Assembly (NCBI GenBank): GCA_022457155.1
Contig: JAJGOT010000090.1
Coordinates: forward strand, 744,001 to 808,000
DNA length: 64,000 nucleotides
Direction of reading: 5' to 3'
DNA from: Cladopsammia gracilis
Taxonomy: Eukaryota; Cnidaria; Anthozoa; Scleractinia; Dendrophylliidae
The notes under the pieces are model-generated. The model was given only the letters and a program-made list of their open reading frames with translations, was not told where the DNA came from and searched no databases. Of the stretch, positions 21,131 through 34,683 are shown piece by piece (the stretch's first letter is position 1; each line of letters opens with the position of its first letter). The position numbers were made by a program, and so were the translations under genes.

Positions 21131-22790
21131 AAACTGTTTTCATTTGTTACTTAGCATAACTCAATAACTATCGGTTTCTTTCGAACACAATAGCAGTGCA
21201 GCTTAGATCTTTCAGATGGTTTGTCCTTAAAACTACGGCTCGTAACGAAAAATTAACAACATGCAAAGACTGAGCCAAGGCATCAATAGGCGGAACTTGT
21301 TTACAATTATTTCCTCATAAGCATATGCGCCTCATTCTCCAATCGAGTCGTCTGCAATATTGAGAAGGCATACAGTACAATGTAGCACAATTTGTTTTCT
21401 CTGGAAATATAAGCCTGATATCCTAGATACTCTTTGTGGATACGAAACGTCAAGTTTTATCAAAAATGAATAAGTTCAATATGTTTATCACCGCGGTTTG
21501 TTTTCTATTTCTTATCAAGCTACGATGGCCCAAGAACAAAAGTCTTTACGATACTCTTTGTGGAATACTATTTTAAAAACTTGAAATTTTACAAAGGATG
21601 TATGGCTTATTGGCGCTTTTGTCGCCCAACAATTTTGAAGTTTTTAACAGCAGATATTCGTATGCTAATGAAATTAAGAGCAAACAATGTCATCAGCAAT
21701 GATTCGCCTATTGATCGATATTGAACTGTACAAAATAAACAAGACAGAAACTTTTAAACTCAGTATCGCTCAGTCTAGCATCCGTGTCGGGCACTAGAAA
21801 GGAGAAAGAAAGGAAATGATTTTTCCACGCGTGGAAAGCACGAAGAGAGTCTGTGTGGAGCTCGAAGGAAGGGGTATCGCGATTCGTGCTCTCCCCGCGC
21901 GTTTTGCGTGAGCGCGTGAATGACCCCTCTCCCACCCCTGTCGTTGTCTTGCGCTTGTCATCACGTGAATGAATGCGAGACAATGGTCATGACGCATATC
22001 AGTTTTCCGGGAAAAAAACCCAGTTGAACTTCCTTTGTAAATCGAATTGAAATCTTTATTCAGGTCAGTTGAGCCACTGTTTTCGTTTTTCAATTATATC
22101 TGAGCAAAGTGTTTGATTGCAGTGCAATACTTTACTTCCTCTAGGCTACTGTGACAAGTCAAGAAATCTAACTGGATTGGCAAGAAGGTAACCCATTCGA
22201 TGTGTTTCATGGTGTGTGCTCTTGATTCTGTTTCGGGGAAATACGACAAATAATGGACTGATAAAATAATAACTAAGGACATGTTTAGGGGTGGAAAACA
22301 GAAATAACTACCGTTGATACTCGGTTTAACTGAGTAGGTGTATTTCTATTGGAACAAACACGAACAGCCGATTGTTAACGGCGAATTAAATTACAGAAAT
22401 CAATATACGATATTTTTAGAGCAGAACAATGGAGTCATTGAACGTCATGCCTTTTATTTCGAATACCTTAAAAAGACAAGTTTTATAGAGAAAAATAAAG
22501 ATAAGGCAGCTTGTTAATGAAAGTCACTTACATGTAAGTTATGTATAATATCAGTATTTATCTCTGTCAGCTAATAAACATTCATGGTCAAAACAAGTGA
22601 AACGCATTTCAAGAATCGAAAGCGAATTCTTAGAAGTAATTGAGTAAAATACGCCGTTTATTAAGCTTATTTCAACGTACCCCGTTTGAATGTGCTTAGC
22701 ATTGGATTTTGAGCTTCCAGCTTGTTAGTCGTGACAAACGAGCCGTACCAAAACTGCTAAAATGCAAATACTAGCGCGTGAACAACATGA

Positions 22791-23442
22791 CCTCCTCTCT
22801 GAATTAACGATTATCGTTAATTCTTAATTTGCTCCGAATTAACGATTTTAGTTAATTCCGAACACTGTTACCCAGGACATTTCAGAAAAGAAGAAATAAA
22901 AAACAAAAACATGTTATTTGGACTGCGGGATTCGAACCCGGAACTACCGCTACTAGGAACGTCTTCTTACCACTAGACTACCGAACAACAAGGCGATGGG
23001 AAATTATATCTGCAAGATATTTATTTGAGTCTTACATAGAATATCATTGATCTACAGTGATTAGGCCTAAGCGCTGATTTCAAATGGTTAGCTCTTTGAT
23101 GAGGTTTGGTGATCAAGCTTTTCCATTTACTTTCTAAAATTGTTTTCAAGCGAGTGATTTTATAGGCTTACTACAGGGTGTAGAATAAGCGCATGAATTT
23201 TATTATGTTAACAAATTGAGGTTTGCACGACCAGCAGCGTGGTGGTCTAGTGGTTAGAAGAGAGGATAAGTCAGCGAAGGGTCGTAGGTTTGAGTCCTGT
23301 CCGAACACTAAGGATTGTTCTTTTTCGACAAAAATGCTGATTTCCCAGAATTCCTTTCAGACTGTCAGTGTTCGGAATGAACTATAATCGTTAATTCGGA
23401 GCAATTTAAGAATTAACGATAATCGTTAATTCAGAGAGGAGG
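22791..23442. mobile_element. TIR element carrying two tRNA-like segments
   Basis: Termini cctcctctctgaattaacga and the complement at 23410-23442. Each end also carries a palindrome of attaacgattatcgttaat. Inside, a minus-strand tRNA-like segment (22987-22920, B box CGGGTTCGAATCCCG) and a plus-strand one (23241-23310, GGTGGTCTAGTGGTTAGA, then GGTTTGAGTCC) face each other. Confidence 0.65.
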
Positions 23443-23752
23443 ACGGGTTGCGCGTGAATGACCCCCTGTCTAGCGCCTGTCAGTCACGTGAACAATGCGA
23501 GACAATAGTCACGACGCATATCAGTTTTCTGGGAACAACGGGAAAAAACCGAGTTGAACTTCCTTTGCAAAGCAGTCGCGAATTAAGATCTTTATTCAGG
23601 TCAGTTGAGAGACTGCTTTCGTTTTTCAATTATATCTGAGCGATGTGTTTGACTGGAGTACAATACTTTATTTCCTCCAGGCTATTGTGACAAGTCAAGA
23701 AATCCAACTGGATTGGCAAGAAGGTAACCTATTCATGCGGTGTGTTTCATTA

Positions 23753-24209
23753 GAGTGAATTCGTATAACCCGTGTTTTATATGTTAATGAGCCGCGTTAT
23801 ATTCTAATGAGCTGTGTATAATAAAACAAAGGGGGTTGAGACGGCTGACTTTTTATTTGTTATAAAATTAATTAAAATCTCACATCAGCATTGCTAAACC
23901 AAGAGGTGACAATTCAAGCATTTCAGTAACAGCCTGTAAAAAACGAAACAAAGGACTATAAACATGTCAGGGCCCAAAATTCCAGCCTTAATTTAATTTG
24001 TGATTTTAGTCTAGTGTTTTATATTCAAACTCCAGCAAAGGAAAACGAAAACTGAACAATAAGATTAAACTAAACTGTAACATATGGTTTTGTTTTCCTC
24101 AGTTTTGTTTTTTATCAAAGACCACACGTCTATTGTTTTATTGTACACAGCTCATTAGAATATAACGCGGCTCATTAGCATATAAAACAAGGGTTATACG
24201 AATTCACTC
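23753..24209. mobile_element. TA-target MITE in array copy 2
   Basis: Ends gagtgaattcgtataaccc and gggttatacgaattcactc, flanked by TA (23751-23752, 24210-24211). Copy 1 at about 22205 shows the uninterrupted site. Confidence 0.8.
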
Positions 24210-25549
24210 TAGTGTGTGTGCTCTTGATTCTGTTTCGGGGAAATACGACAAATAATGGACTGATAAAATAATAACATAAGGGCTTGTTTAGGGGTGGAAA
24301 ACGGGACTAATTACCTTGAATACTTGGTTTAAGCGAAGAGGTGTATTTCTTTTGGAATAAACACGAACAGCCAACCGGCTAATAGCAAAATTACAGAAAT
24401 GAATAATTGTTGAATGCCATGCCTTTATTTCAACATACAGGCATACAGTGTAGCACAATTAGCTTTCTCTGGAAATATAAGCCCGATATCCTAGATACTC
24501 TTTGTGGAATACTATTTTAAAAACTCGAAATTTTACAAAGGATGCATGGCTCATGTGTGCTTTTGACACCAGACAATTTTGAAGTTTTTGATAGATGATA
24601 TTTCCTTTAAAAAATATATGCAAAGGGATAAAAATTACGTAGATTACTAAGTTTAACAAGCGCTTTCAACTTTTGAAGTCGGTTTATACTTAGCACGATG
24701 CCTTCTCTTCGTAAATTCATATGCTAATGAAATTAAGTGCAAACAATGTCATCAGCAATGATTCGCCTATTGATCGATATTGAACTGTATAAAATAAACA
24801 AGACAGAAACTTTTAAACTCAGTATCGCTCAGTCTAGCTTCCGTGTCGGGCACTAGAAAGGAGAAAGAAAGGAAATGATTTTTCCACGCGTGAAAAGCAC
24901 GAAGAGAGTCTGTGTGGAGCTCGAAGGAAGGGGTATCGCGATTCGTGCTCTACCCGCGCGCTTCGCGTGAGCGCGTGAATGACCCCTCTTACACCCCTGT
25001 CGATGTCTTGCGCTTGTCATCACGTGAATGAATGCGAGACAATGGCAATGACGCATATCAGTTTTCCGGGAAAAAACCCAGTTGAACTTCCTTTGCAAAG
25101 CAGTTACGAATTTTGATCTTTATTCAGGTCAGTTGAGCCACTGTTTTCGTTTTTCATTTATATCTGAGCGATGTGTTTGACTGCAGTACAATACCTTACT
25201 TCCTCTAGGCTACTGTGACAAGTCAAGAAATCCAATTAGATTGGTAAGAAGGTAACCTATTCGGTGTGCTTTATTGTGTGTGACTATTGATTCTGTTTCG
25301 GGAAATCCGACAAATAATGTATGGACTGATAAAATAATAACTAAGGACATGTTTAGGGGTGGAAAACAGAAATAATTGGCGTGGATACTCGGTTCAACTG
25401 CATGTGTACTTTTATTGGAACAAACACGAACAACCGATTGCTAAAATCAATACACGATATTTTTATAGCAGAACAATAGAGTTTATATTGAACGTTTTGC
25501 CTTGTATTTCGAAAACTTAAAAAAACATGTTTTATAGAGAACTAGAAAT

Positions 25550-28390
25550 ACGTGTCTCGCAGATCCTCGCGAAGCTCGGGGGAGGATGCACTGCAAAATT
25601 TTAGCGATGTGGGCCTTTTTGAAGTTTGTGAGTGCTATCTCCCAAAATTAACCTGTTCCCTTTACATACTTCTGTAGCTGTTGTTCTATGTACTGTGTAT
25701 CAAATAATTGCTAATTCAATTCACTATTCGCTTGAATGGTTGAGATTGCAGGAGTTAATAGGATACAGGTCACGAGAATTACGAAATTGATTACAAAAGT
25801 TAAACATGAATATTCAAGATGAAGCAAAATATTCTTTGCAAATATCATAAGCAATGTATGCGAGAAAATCAATAATGATCAATTTACAGCATGTACTAAG
25901 AGCTACTAAGACAATAGTTTCCAGTGTTTGAGTACTATCTTTTTATATTGAAAAATATCCTCTTATGATCTGCGTGTCAGTTGTTCAGCTACTTGAAATT
26001 TTTTTTTTTTTGAAAAAGGTAGATTAAAGAATAATTTATGGAGGGTTGTATATAAGCTTAAGATTGCTTGCCTTTAAATGTAGGTTGTTTCAATTGAAGA
26101 GCATTAAAGAGCGGATTAAAGTGCGGTGATTTGAGCTAGATTTCTAGCTTAATCGTTCTTCTTCTTTGAGCCTTTCCTGTAATCAGTGTTTGCTCTCGTT
26201 GCGTCTATAAACAGAATTCAGAATTCTAATGGAGGCATTTGGTCAGGCTGTTCGAAGTCTTTGTAATCGATGCTGTCGTTGTTTCTTCGTTGCTCAATCG
26301 CGTATTGAATTTCAAGTCGCCGTTCTCGCTCCAGCGGAGTTTCGGTGGTTAATCTTCTCGAGAAAGGATTTCAAGCCACCTGTTCAATCCAGCGTTGTTG
26401 TATTTGCTGTTCTTTCTCATTTGCATCAGAAATTGGTCGTGTTTCACCGAGAGCGGGGGGGGGGGGGAGGAGGGTTGGAAGCCTATCCCATGATGCAACG
26501 CAACGAGTTACCGGCGACATTTGAAGCGAATAAACAAACTTTTTGTAAAATCTCATATTTCGGTGATTTTGCCGGTAGTCTCATTTTATGGTTTTAATTA
26601 TGGGAGACTTGGGAATCAGAGAAATAGTTCGTTGGTAACAGAAAAGAACTAAAATGCAAGAATTTCATTTATATTTTTAAGTTTAATCCTCGTTTCTCAT
26701 CCTTAGAAAATATCATTTTCCGCTCGCAGGAAAATGGCGATCATCCCTGAAAATACCAGGAAAGTGCAGTTGTACCTCCTCCTTAATCGAAGCATCACTA
26801 GCATTTTAACATTAATAACGTATTCCTTAATATCATAACGACTTAAAACATCAGATCCCTCCAGATCCCTCCAGGTTTATTCAAGCTGAATAAAACCATC
26901 AAAGTGTGGGTACTTTCAGTCAATGCTTTGAATTGACGGCGAGCTGATTTAGGAAATTCGCGCACGTTTGCAGAGTTGAATATGAAAATTCTTCGAGGAA
27001 TAAAACGAATTTAGACCGAAGCAAGTTCAAGTAAATGAGTATAAAAAGGGTTACATTGTATTTCCAAAAGCCGTCTTGAACAAAGGTTATAGCGGAAAAA
27101 ATCTTGGCAAATGCGTAAGTGCTGAAAGCTCAAATCAGTTCAAAACACGTAGCAAAATTAAATATATGCGCGCGCTATATCGCGCGCTATATCGCGCGTA
27201 CAAGCTAGCTGTACGCGTCAGTTACAGTTTTTCCTGTCGTTGACATCAGAACTACTGTGTCTAGCTAAAACCGTGGATAAAACAAATAGCTATTAAGAGA
27301 AGAACTTTTTTCCCAAAGGTTTTCAGTTTTTTAGAGCACTTATTTGGTTAACACAGTGCAAGAGTGTCGTCATATGCGTGGACAAGCAGTTGGATGCTTA
27401 CGCGTTCAAGCGCGCGCAAATTTCGTTTGTCGTGTCATCCTTCAAACAAATTTTCGAAAGCATGTATCTGTTCGTTGCAAGAGAAGTTTTCTTAACATTG
27501 CAAATCCTGACAAAAGAAGACCGACAGACAAGAGGCCTTGAAAAGGGTGTCTTGACAGCCACTGCTTGCCTCGGCGATCACTGGCAAATGCGAGGTAACG
27601 TGATGAGACATTATGGGATAGGCTTCCAACCCCCGGCCGCCGCCATGAATAAACATGAGAGCGCGCCATTGTCAGCGGTCACGATTTTTGTTGCTAGGCA
27701 ACTGCACGACATCTTCAGTATATATATATATATATATTTAACAAATAGATTCCATTTGGCCGTGTGTCTGTTCAGTTATAGATCACAGATGACGTCAAAA
27801 TGTGGTAAGAACAAAAAAGTGGCACACGAGCCGCAGGCGAGTGTGTCACTGATGTTCTTACCACATTTTGACGTCTTCTGTGATCTATAACTGAACAGAC
27901 ACACGGCCAAATGGAATCTATTTGTTTTATACAATGAACAGAAAAGTAAAAAGAGTAAAATTACGAACTTGCCTCGTAGCGCTCGACTGTTCGAAGATTT
28001 GTTCCAGTTTAGGTATTTTTCAAGTCGCCAAGAATACTTTTCGTCTTGGATTCTTCTTTTTCTTGCTCGTAAACAGCTCCTGCTAAACATTTTTCGAGGC
28101 TTTCACTTGCCCAATCCAGAGTAATCTCGCAAGCATTTTCAAAACTGTGCGCCATGTTGGACAATTTTTCTATGACGTCAGCCGTGCGTCTGTACTCTGA
28201 TAGATCATAGCCAACGACCAATCAAAGAGCGCGTAGTATTCAGTTCATTGTATAAATATATATATATATAAACTTTTCGCTCGATTGCGCACGGCTCAGC
28301 TCCCGAGACCCGAGCACCCGAGCGGCCTTCGGCCGCCAAATTTATTAACCTCGCTACGCTCGGGCCTTCGGCCCTCGCTTCGCGAGGAAA
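25550..28390. mobile_element. 2.8 kb insertion in array, composite
   Basis: Bounded by the direct repeat aactagaaat (25540-25549 and 28391-28400). Contents: a poly-G tract at about 26455, alternating gcgcgctatatc at 27170, (TA)n at 27721 and 28255, and a hairpin element. A few long ORFs cross it without recognisable domains. The two outer flanks do not sit at the same point of the array unit, so a deletion or recombination accompanied it. Confidence 0.45.
27738..28190. mobile_element. Hairpin-headed element, copy 1
   Basis: Arms aacaaatagattccatttgg through gacgtcaaaatgtggtaaga, inverted at 27853-27925, then a tail (tttttcaagtcgccaagaat; gctcctgctaaacatttttc). The tail and hairpin recur at 52264-52680. 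Confidence 0.7.
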
Positions 28391-28854
28391 AACTAGAAAT
28401 TTGCAAAGGATGTATGGCTCATTAGCGCTTTTGACACCAGACAATTTTGAAGTTTTTGATAGATGATATTTCCTTTAAAAAATATATGCAAAGGGATAAA
28501 AATTACGTAGATTACTAAGTTTAACAAGCGCTTTCAACTTTTGAAGTCGGTTTGTAGTTAGCACGATGCCTTCTCTACGTAAATTCATATGCTAATGAAA
28601 TTAAGTGCAAACAATGTCATCAGCAATGATTCGCCTATTGATCGATATTGAACTGTACAAAATAAACAAGACACAAACTTTTAAACTCAGTATCGCTCAG
28701 TCTAGCTTCCGTGTCGGGCACTAGAAAGGAGAAAGAAAGGAAATGATTTTTCCACGCGTGAAAAGCACAAGGAAAGCTGAGAGACTGTGTGGAGCTCGAA
28801 AAAAAGGGGTATCGCGATTCGTGCTCTACCCGCGCGCTTCGCGTGAGCGCGTGA

Positions 28855-29043
28855 ATGACCCCTCTTCCACCCCTGTCGATGTCTTGCGCTTGTCATCACG
28901 TGAATGAATGCGAGACAATGGCAATGACGCATATCAGTTTTCCGGGAAAAAACCCAGTTGAACTAACTTTGCAAAGCAGTTACGAATCTAGATCTTTATT
29001 CAGGTCAGTTGAGCCACTGTTTTCGTTTTTCATTTATATCTGA
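28855..29043 (+). CDS. Recurring array small ORF, type A copy
   Basis: 62 codons, starting MTPLPPLSMSCACHHV and ending SLFRSVEPLFSFFIYI, stop TGA. One of five intact copies (the others are at 32163, 33186, 34495, 35795). A and B forms differ by insertions and deletions that are multiples of three. No known domain or signal. It may be only a conserved repeat segment. Confidence 0.25.
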   Translation: MTPLPPLSMSCACHHVNECETMAMTHISFPGKNPVELTLQSSYESRSLFRSVEPLFSFFIYI

Positions 29044-29861
29044 GCGATGTGTTTGACTGCAGTACAATACCTTACTTCCTCTAGGCTACTGTGACAAGTC
29101 AAGAAATCCAATTAGATTGGTAAGAAGGTAACCTATTCGGTGTGCTTTATTGTGTGTGACTCTTGATTCTGTTTCGGGGAAATCCGACAAATAATGGACT
29201 GATAAAATAATAACTAAGGACATATTTAGGGGTGGAAAACAGAAATAATTGCCGTGGATACTCGGTTCAACTGCATGTGTACTTTTATTGGAACAAACAC
29301 GAACAACCGATTGTTAAAATCAATACACGATATTTTTATAGCAGAACAATAGAGTTTATATTGAACGTTTTGCCTTTTATTTCGAAAACTTAAAAAACAT
29401 GTTTTATAGAGAACAAAAGATAAGGCAGCTTGTTAATGATAGTCACTTACATGTAAGTTATATATAATATTGGTATTTATCTCTGTCAGCTTATAAACAT
29501 TCATGGGCAAAACAAGTAAAACCCATTTCAAGGAAGAATCGAAAGCGAAACCTTAGAAGTAATTGAGTAAAATACGCCGTTTATGGGTACCTATATGAAT
29601 TTCAAGAGAAGCATATTTCACTGCACCCCGTTTGGATGTCTTTAGCATTGGATTTTGAGCATGTTTGAGTTTTCAGCTTGTAGGCCGTGACAAACGAGCC
29701 GTAACCAAAACTGCTAAAATGCAAATACTAAATGCGTGAGCGCGTGAATGACCCCTCTCCCACCCTTGTCCAGTGCCTGTCAGTCACGTGAACAATGCGA
29801 GACAATAGTCGCGACGCATATCAGTTTTCCGGGAATAACGGGGAAAAAACCCATTTGAACC

Positions 29862-30334
29862 TTTTTTTTTTTTTATTTGTCCATTATATTACATTGGTTT
29901 CATTTTACAGTTAAATCTCTGCTGGTGTAAAACATATAATGGCAGGAGATCTTAGCAAGCTCTATTGAGCTTTTCTAGGAAGATCCCCATCATACATTTA
30001 TATACTAATTACAACAGCAGATGGATAATCATTCTAAATGTAAAAGTTATACGGGTTTGTTTTAGCAATAAGATGACTACATTCTTAATCTAACATAACA
30101 AAGTATTTTGATTTTTTACATAAGTTTTTGTGCTTTTCTTAAAAGAATTATATGTTTTGGATATTTTTAGATTTTTAGGCAAATTATTCCAAATTTGTGC
30201 CCCCCTATATTTTAATGAAAATTTTCCGTAGTTTGTCCTTTTGTAATCTATAAAAATATTTGATGCTGATCGAGTATCATGACAATGTATACTTTTATTT
30301 AATCTAAAATAATTATAATTATTATTAATTATTA
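29862..30334 (-). mobile_element. 5'-truncated LINE insertion
   Basis: On the minus strand it encodes a polymerase tail (CHDTRSASNIFIDYKRTNYG, then KYRGAQIWNNLPKNL), followed by an untranslated part and a poly(A) seen as T13 at 29862-29874. It interrupts the array sequence ttgaacc|tttgcaaagcgg, which is intact at 31210-31230. The motif pattern is that of non-LTR retrotransposon C-termini. Confidence 0.8.
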
Positions 30335-31714
30335 TTTGCAAAGCGGTCGCGAATTTATATCTTTATTCAGGTCAGTTGAGAGACTGTTTTCGTTTTTCAA
30401 TTATATCTGAGCAATGTGTTTGACTGCAGTGCAATGCTTTACTTCTTTTAGGCTACTGTGACAAGTCAAGAAATCCAATTGGATTGGCAAGAAGGTAACC
30501 TTTTCGGTGTGTTTTATTGTGTGACTCTTATTCTATTTCGGGGAAACCCGGCAAATAATGGACTGATAAAATAATAACTAAGGACATGTTTAGGGATGGA
30601 AAACAGAAATAATTGCCGTGGATACTCGTTCAACTGAATAGGTGTATTTCTATTGGAACAAACATAAACAACCGATTGCTTTCGGTGAATTAAATTACAG
30701 AAATCAATATACGTTATTTCTAGAGCAGAACATTGGAGTTATTGAACGTCATGCCTTTTATTTTCGAAAACAAAAGATAAGGCAGCTTGTTAATGATAGT
30801 CACTTACATGTAAGTAATGTATAAAATTAGTATTTATCTTTGTCAGCTTATAAACATTCATGGACAAAACAAGTAAAACGCATTTCAAGAATCGAAAGCG
30901 AAACCTTAGAAGTAATTGAGTAAAATACGCCGTTTATGGGTACCTATATGAATTTCAAGAGAAGCATATTTCACTGCACCCCGTTTGGATGTCTCTAGCA
31001 TTGGATTTTGAGCATGTTGAGCTTTCAGCTTGTGGGTCGTGAAAAACAAGCCGTAACCAAAACTGCTAAAATGCAAATACTAAGTGCGTAAGCGCGTGAA
31101 TGACCCCTCTCCCACTCTTGTCCAGTGCCTGTCAGTCAGCATGAACAATGCGAGACAATAGTCGCGACGCATATCAGTTTTCCGGGAATAACGGGAAAAA
31201 ACCCATTTGAACCTTTGCAAAGCGGTCGCGAATTTAAATCTTTATTCAGGTCAGTTAGTGAAAGACTGTTTTCGTTTTTCAATTATATCTGAGCAATGTG
31301 TTTGACTGCAGTGTAATGCTTTACTTCCTCTAGGCTACTGTGACAAGTCAAGAAATCCAACTGGATTGGCAAGAAGGTAACCTATTCGGTGTGTTTTATT
31401 GTGTGTGACTCTTAATTCTGTTTCGGGGAAACCCGACAAATAATGGACTGATAAAATAATAACAAAGGCCATGTTTAGGGATGCAAAACAGAAATAATTG
31501 CCGTGGATACTCGTTCAACTGAATAGGTGTATTTTTATTGGAACAAACACGAACAACCGATTGCTTACGGCGAATTAAATTACAGAAATCAATATACGTT
31601 ATTTTTAGAGCAGAACATTGGAGTTATTGAACGTCATGCCTTTTATTTTCGAGAACAAAAGATAAGGCAGCTTGTTAATGTGATAGTCACTTACATGTAA
31701 CTTATGTATAAAAT

Positions 31715-31885
31715 AGCAAAGCGCACAAATAACGTCAGTACTCATGTTTGTCTGAGTTTATAATTGATTCTTGTTTATTCATGCATTTCTGACAATAGAA
31801 ATTCGTTATTAGGAATCCCCTGAGAGTCACTTTTTGTTTGTTTGTCTGAGTTTTGATTCTATAAATAGTAATTGTGCGCTTCGCT
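31715..31885. mobile_element. MITE in array copy 6
   Basis: agcaaagcgcacaa ... ttgtgcgcttcgct, interrupting tgtataaaattagtatttat, which is whole at 30820 and 35093. Confidence 0.75.
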
Positions 31886-32162
31886 ATTAGTATTTATCTT
31901 TGTCAGCTTATAAACATTCATGGGCAAAACAAGTAAAACGCATTTGAAGAATCGAAAGCGAAATCTTAGAAGTAATTGAGTAAAATTCGCCGTTTATGGG
32001 TACCTATATGAATTTCAAGAGAAGCTTATTTCACTGCACCCCGTTTGGATGTCTTTATTAGTATTGGATTTTGAGCATGTTGAGCTTTCAGCTTGTAGGC
32101 CGTGACAAACGAGCCGTAACCAAAACTGCTAAAATGCAAATACTAAGCGCGTGAGCGCGTGA

Positions 32163-32354
32163 ATGACCGCTCTCCCACCCTTGTCCAGTGCCTGTCAGTC
32201 ACGTGAACAATGCGAGACAATAGTCGCGACGCATATCAGTTTTCCGGGAATAACGGGAAAAAACCCAGTTGAACTTCCTTTGCAAAGCGGTCGCGAATTT
32301 ACATCTTTATTCAGGTCAGTTGAGAGGCTGTTTTCGTTTTTCAATTGTATCTGA
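32163..32354 (+). CDS. Recurring array small ORF, type B copy
   Basis: 63 codons; reads SSACQSREQCETIVATHISF, then GITGKNPVELPLQSG and SVERLFSFFNCI. Followed at once by an acceptor-like pyrimidine tract and a short exon-like segment. Coding status unproven. Confidence 0.25.
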   Translation: MTALPPLSSACQSREQCETIVATHISFPGITGKNPVELPLQSGREFTSLFRSVERLFSFFNCI

Positions 32355-33185
32355 GCAATGTGTTTGACTGCAGTGCAATACTTTACTTCCTCTAGGCTAC
32401 TGTGACAAGTCAGGAAATCCAACTGGATTGGTAAGAAGGTAACGACAAATAATGAACTGATAAAATAAAAACATAAGGGCATGTTTACGGGTGGAAAACG
32501 GAAATAATTACCTTAGTTGCTCGGTCTAAGCGAAGAGGTGTATTTCTTTTGGAATAAACACGAACAACCAACCGGCTAATAGCAAAATTACAGAAATGAA
32601 TAATTGTTGAATGCCATGCCTTTATTTCAACATACAGGCATACAGTGTAGCACAATTAGCTTTCTCTGGAAATATAAGCCCGATATCCTAGATACTCTTT
32701 GTGGAATACTATTTTAAAAACTCGAAATTTTACAAAGGATGCATGGCTCATTAGCGCTTTTGACACCAGACAATTTTGAAGTTTTTGATAGATGATATTT
32801 CCTTTAAAAAATATATGCAAAGGGATAAAAATTACATAAAGATTACTAAGTTTAACAAGCGCTTTCAACTTTTGAAGTCGGTTTGTACTTAGCACGATGC
32901 CTTCTCTACGTAAATTCATATGCTAATGACATTAAGTGCAAACAATGTCATCAGCAATAATTCGCCTATTGATCGATATTGAACTGTATAAAATAAACAA
33001 GACAGAAACTTTTAAATTCAGTTTCGCTCAGTCTAGCTTCCGTGTCGGGCACTAGAAAAGAGAAAGTATGGAAATGATTTTTCCACGCGTGAAAAGCACA
33101 AGGAAAGCTGAGAGACTGTGTGGAGCTCGAAAACAAGGGGTATCGCGATTCGTGCTCTACCCGCGCGCTTCGCGTGAGCGCGTGA

Positions 33186-33374
33186 ATGACCCCTCTTCCA
33201 ACCCTGTCGATGTCTTGCGCTTGTCATCACGTGAATGAATGCGAGACAATGGCAATGACGCATATCATTTTTCCGGGAAAAAACCCAGTTGAACTTCCTT
33301 TGCAAAGCAGTTACGAATTTAGATCTTTATTCAGGTCAGTTGAGCCACTGTTTTCGTTTTTCATTTATATCTGA
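33186..33374 (+). CDS. Recurring array small ORF, type A copy
   Basis: 62 codons, nearly identical to the copy at 28855. Differences are single substitutions. Confidence 0.2.
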   Translation: MTPLPTLSMSCACHHVNECETMAMTHIIFPGKNPVELPLQSSYEFRSLFRSVEPLFSFFIYI

Positions 33375-33741
33375 GCGATGTGTTTGACTGCAGTACAATA
33401 CCTTACTTCCTCTAGGCTACTGTGACAAGTCAAGAAATCCAATTAGATTGGTAAGAAGGTAACCTATTCGGTGTGCTTTATTGTGTGTGACTCTTGATTC
33501 TGTTTTGGGGAAATCCGACAAATAATGGACTGATAAAATAATAACTAAGGACATGTTTAGGGGTGGAAAACAGAAATAATTACCGTGGATACTCGGTTCA
33601 ACTGAATAGGTGTACTTTTATTGGAACAAACACGAACAACCGATTGCTAAAATCAATACACGATATTTTTATAGCAGAACAATAGAGTTTATATTGAACG
33701 TTTTGCCTTTTATTTCGAAAACTTAAAAAACATGTTTTATA

Positions 33742-34151
33742 GGCCGTGTTTTCACGAGCGATTTTTCAAGTCGCTGAGCGAGTGACCGTCGGAAATCTCG
33801 TGAAAACAGTTGCTTGTCCAACTCGCTGTTAAGCGAGTCGGCGAACTACAATAGAATTCTCATTAAATTTAAGCCACCAAACCAGGTCGCTTAAGCTTGA
33901 CGGCAATTAATTTCGGCCAATCACATTTCGCCAGCGTTCAAACAACAAAGAAGGGCATTGTATTGTCGTTCTTTTGTGTTCTAATTTTCTATTGTTTTAA
34001 CAAAATAAAATATATCGCGCATGGTATAAGAAAAATGAATAAAGTTCTGTCCGTGAAAACGCATAAATTTTTTAAGCTGCTTAACGCGGTCAGTGAACAA
34101 ATCACCTACAGGAATGTTAAGCGAGAAAAACCGCCTCGTGAAAACACAGCC
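33742..34151. mobile_element. TIR element with ATA duplication
   Basis: ggccgtgttttcacgag ... ctcgtgaaaacacagcc, flanked by ATA (33739-33741, 34152-34154). The uninterrupted site, ttttatagagaac, is at 29400. Confidence 0.8.
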
Positions 34152-34494
34152 ATAGAGAACAAAAGACAAGGCAGCTTGTTAAATGATAGTCACTTACACG
34201 TAAGTTATATATAATATTAGTATTTATCTCTGTTAGCTTATAAACATTCATGGGCAAAACAAGTAAAACGCATTTCAAGGAAGAATCGAAAGCGAAACCT
34301 TAGAAGTAATTGAGTAAAATACGCCGTTTATGGGTACCTATATGAATTTCAAGAGAAGCATATTTCACTGCACCCCGTTTGGATGTCTTTAGCATTGGAT
34401 TTTGAGCATGTTTTAGTTTTCAGCTTGTGGGTCGTGACAAACGAGCCGTAACCAAAACTGCTAAAATGCAAATACTAAATGCGTGAGCGCGTGA

Positions 34495-34683
34495 ATGACC
34501 CCTCTCCCACCCTTGTCCAGTGCCTGTCAGTCACGTGAACAATGCGAGACAATAGTCGCGACGCATATCAGTTTTCCGGGAATAACGGGAAAAAACCCAT
34601 TTGAACCTTTGCAAAGCGGTCGCGAATTTAAATCTTTATTCAGGTCTGTTGAGAGACTGTTTTCGTTTTTCAATTATATCTGA
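34495..34683 (+). CDS. Recurring array small ORF, type B copy
   Basis: 62 codons; same frame as 32163 with one codon lost (KNPFEPLQSG). Confidence 0.2.
   Translation: MTPLPPLSSACQSREQCETIVATHISFPGITGKNPFEPLQSGREFKSLFRSVERLFSFFNYI

Noticed and set aside
22920..23310. Two tRNA genes
   Set aside because: A and B boxes are present but the acceptor stems do not pair, so they are SINE-like.
21708..33305. Minus-strand array ORFs (CLAFIHVMTSARHRQG)
   Set aside because: They overlap the plus-strand ORF, lack known domains and vary in length and end. The plus frame is no better proven, but only one is listed.
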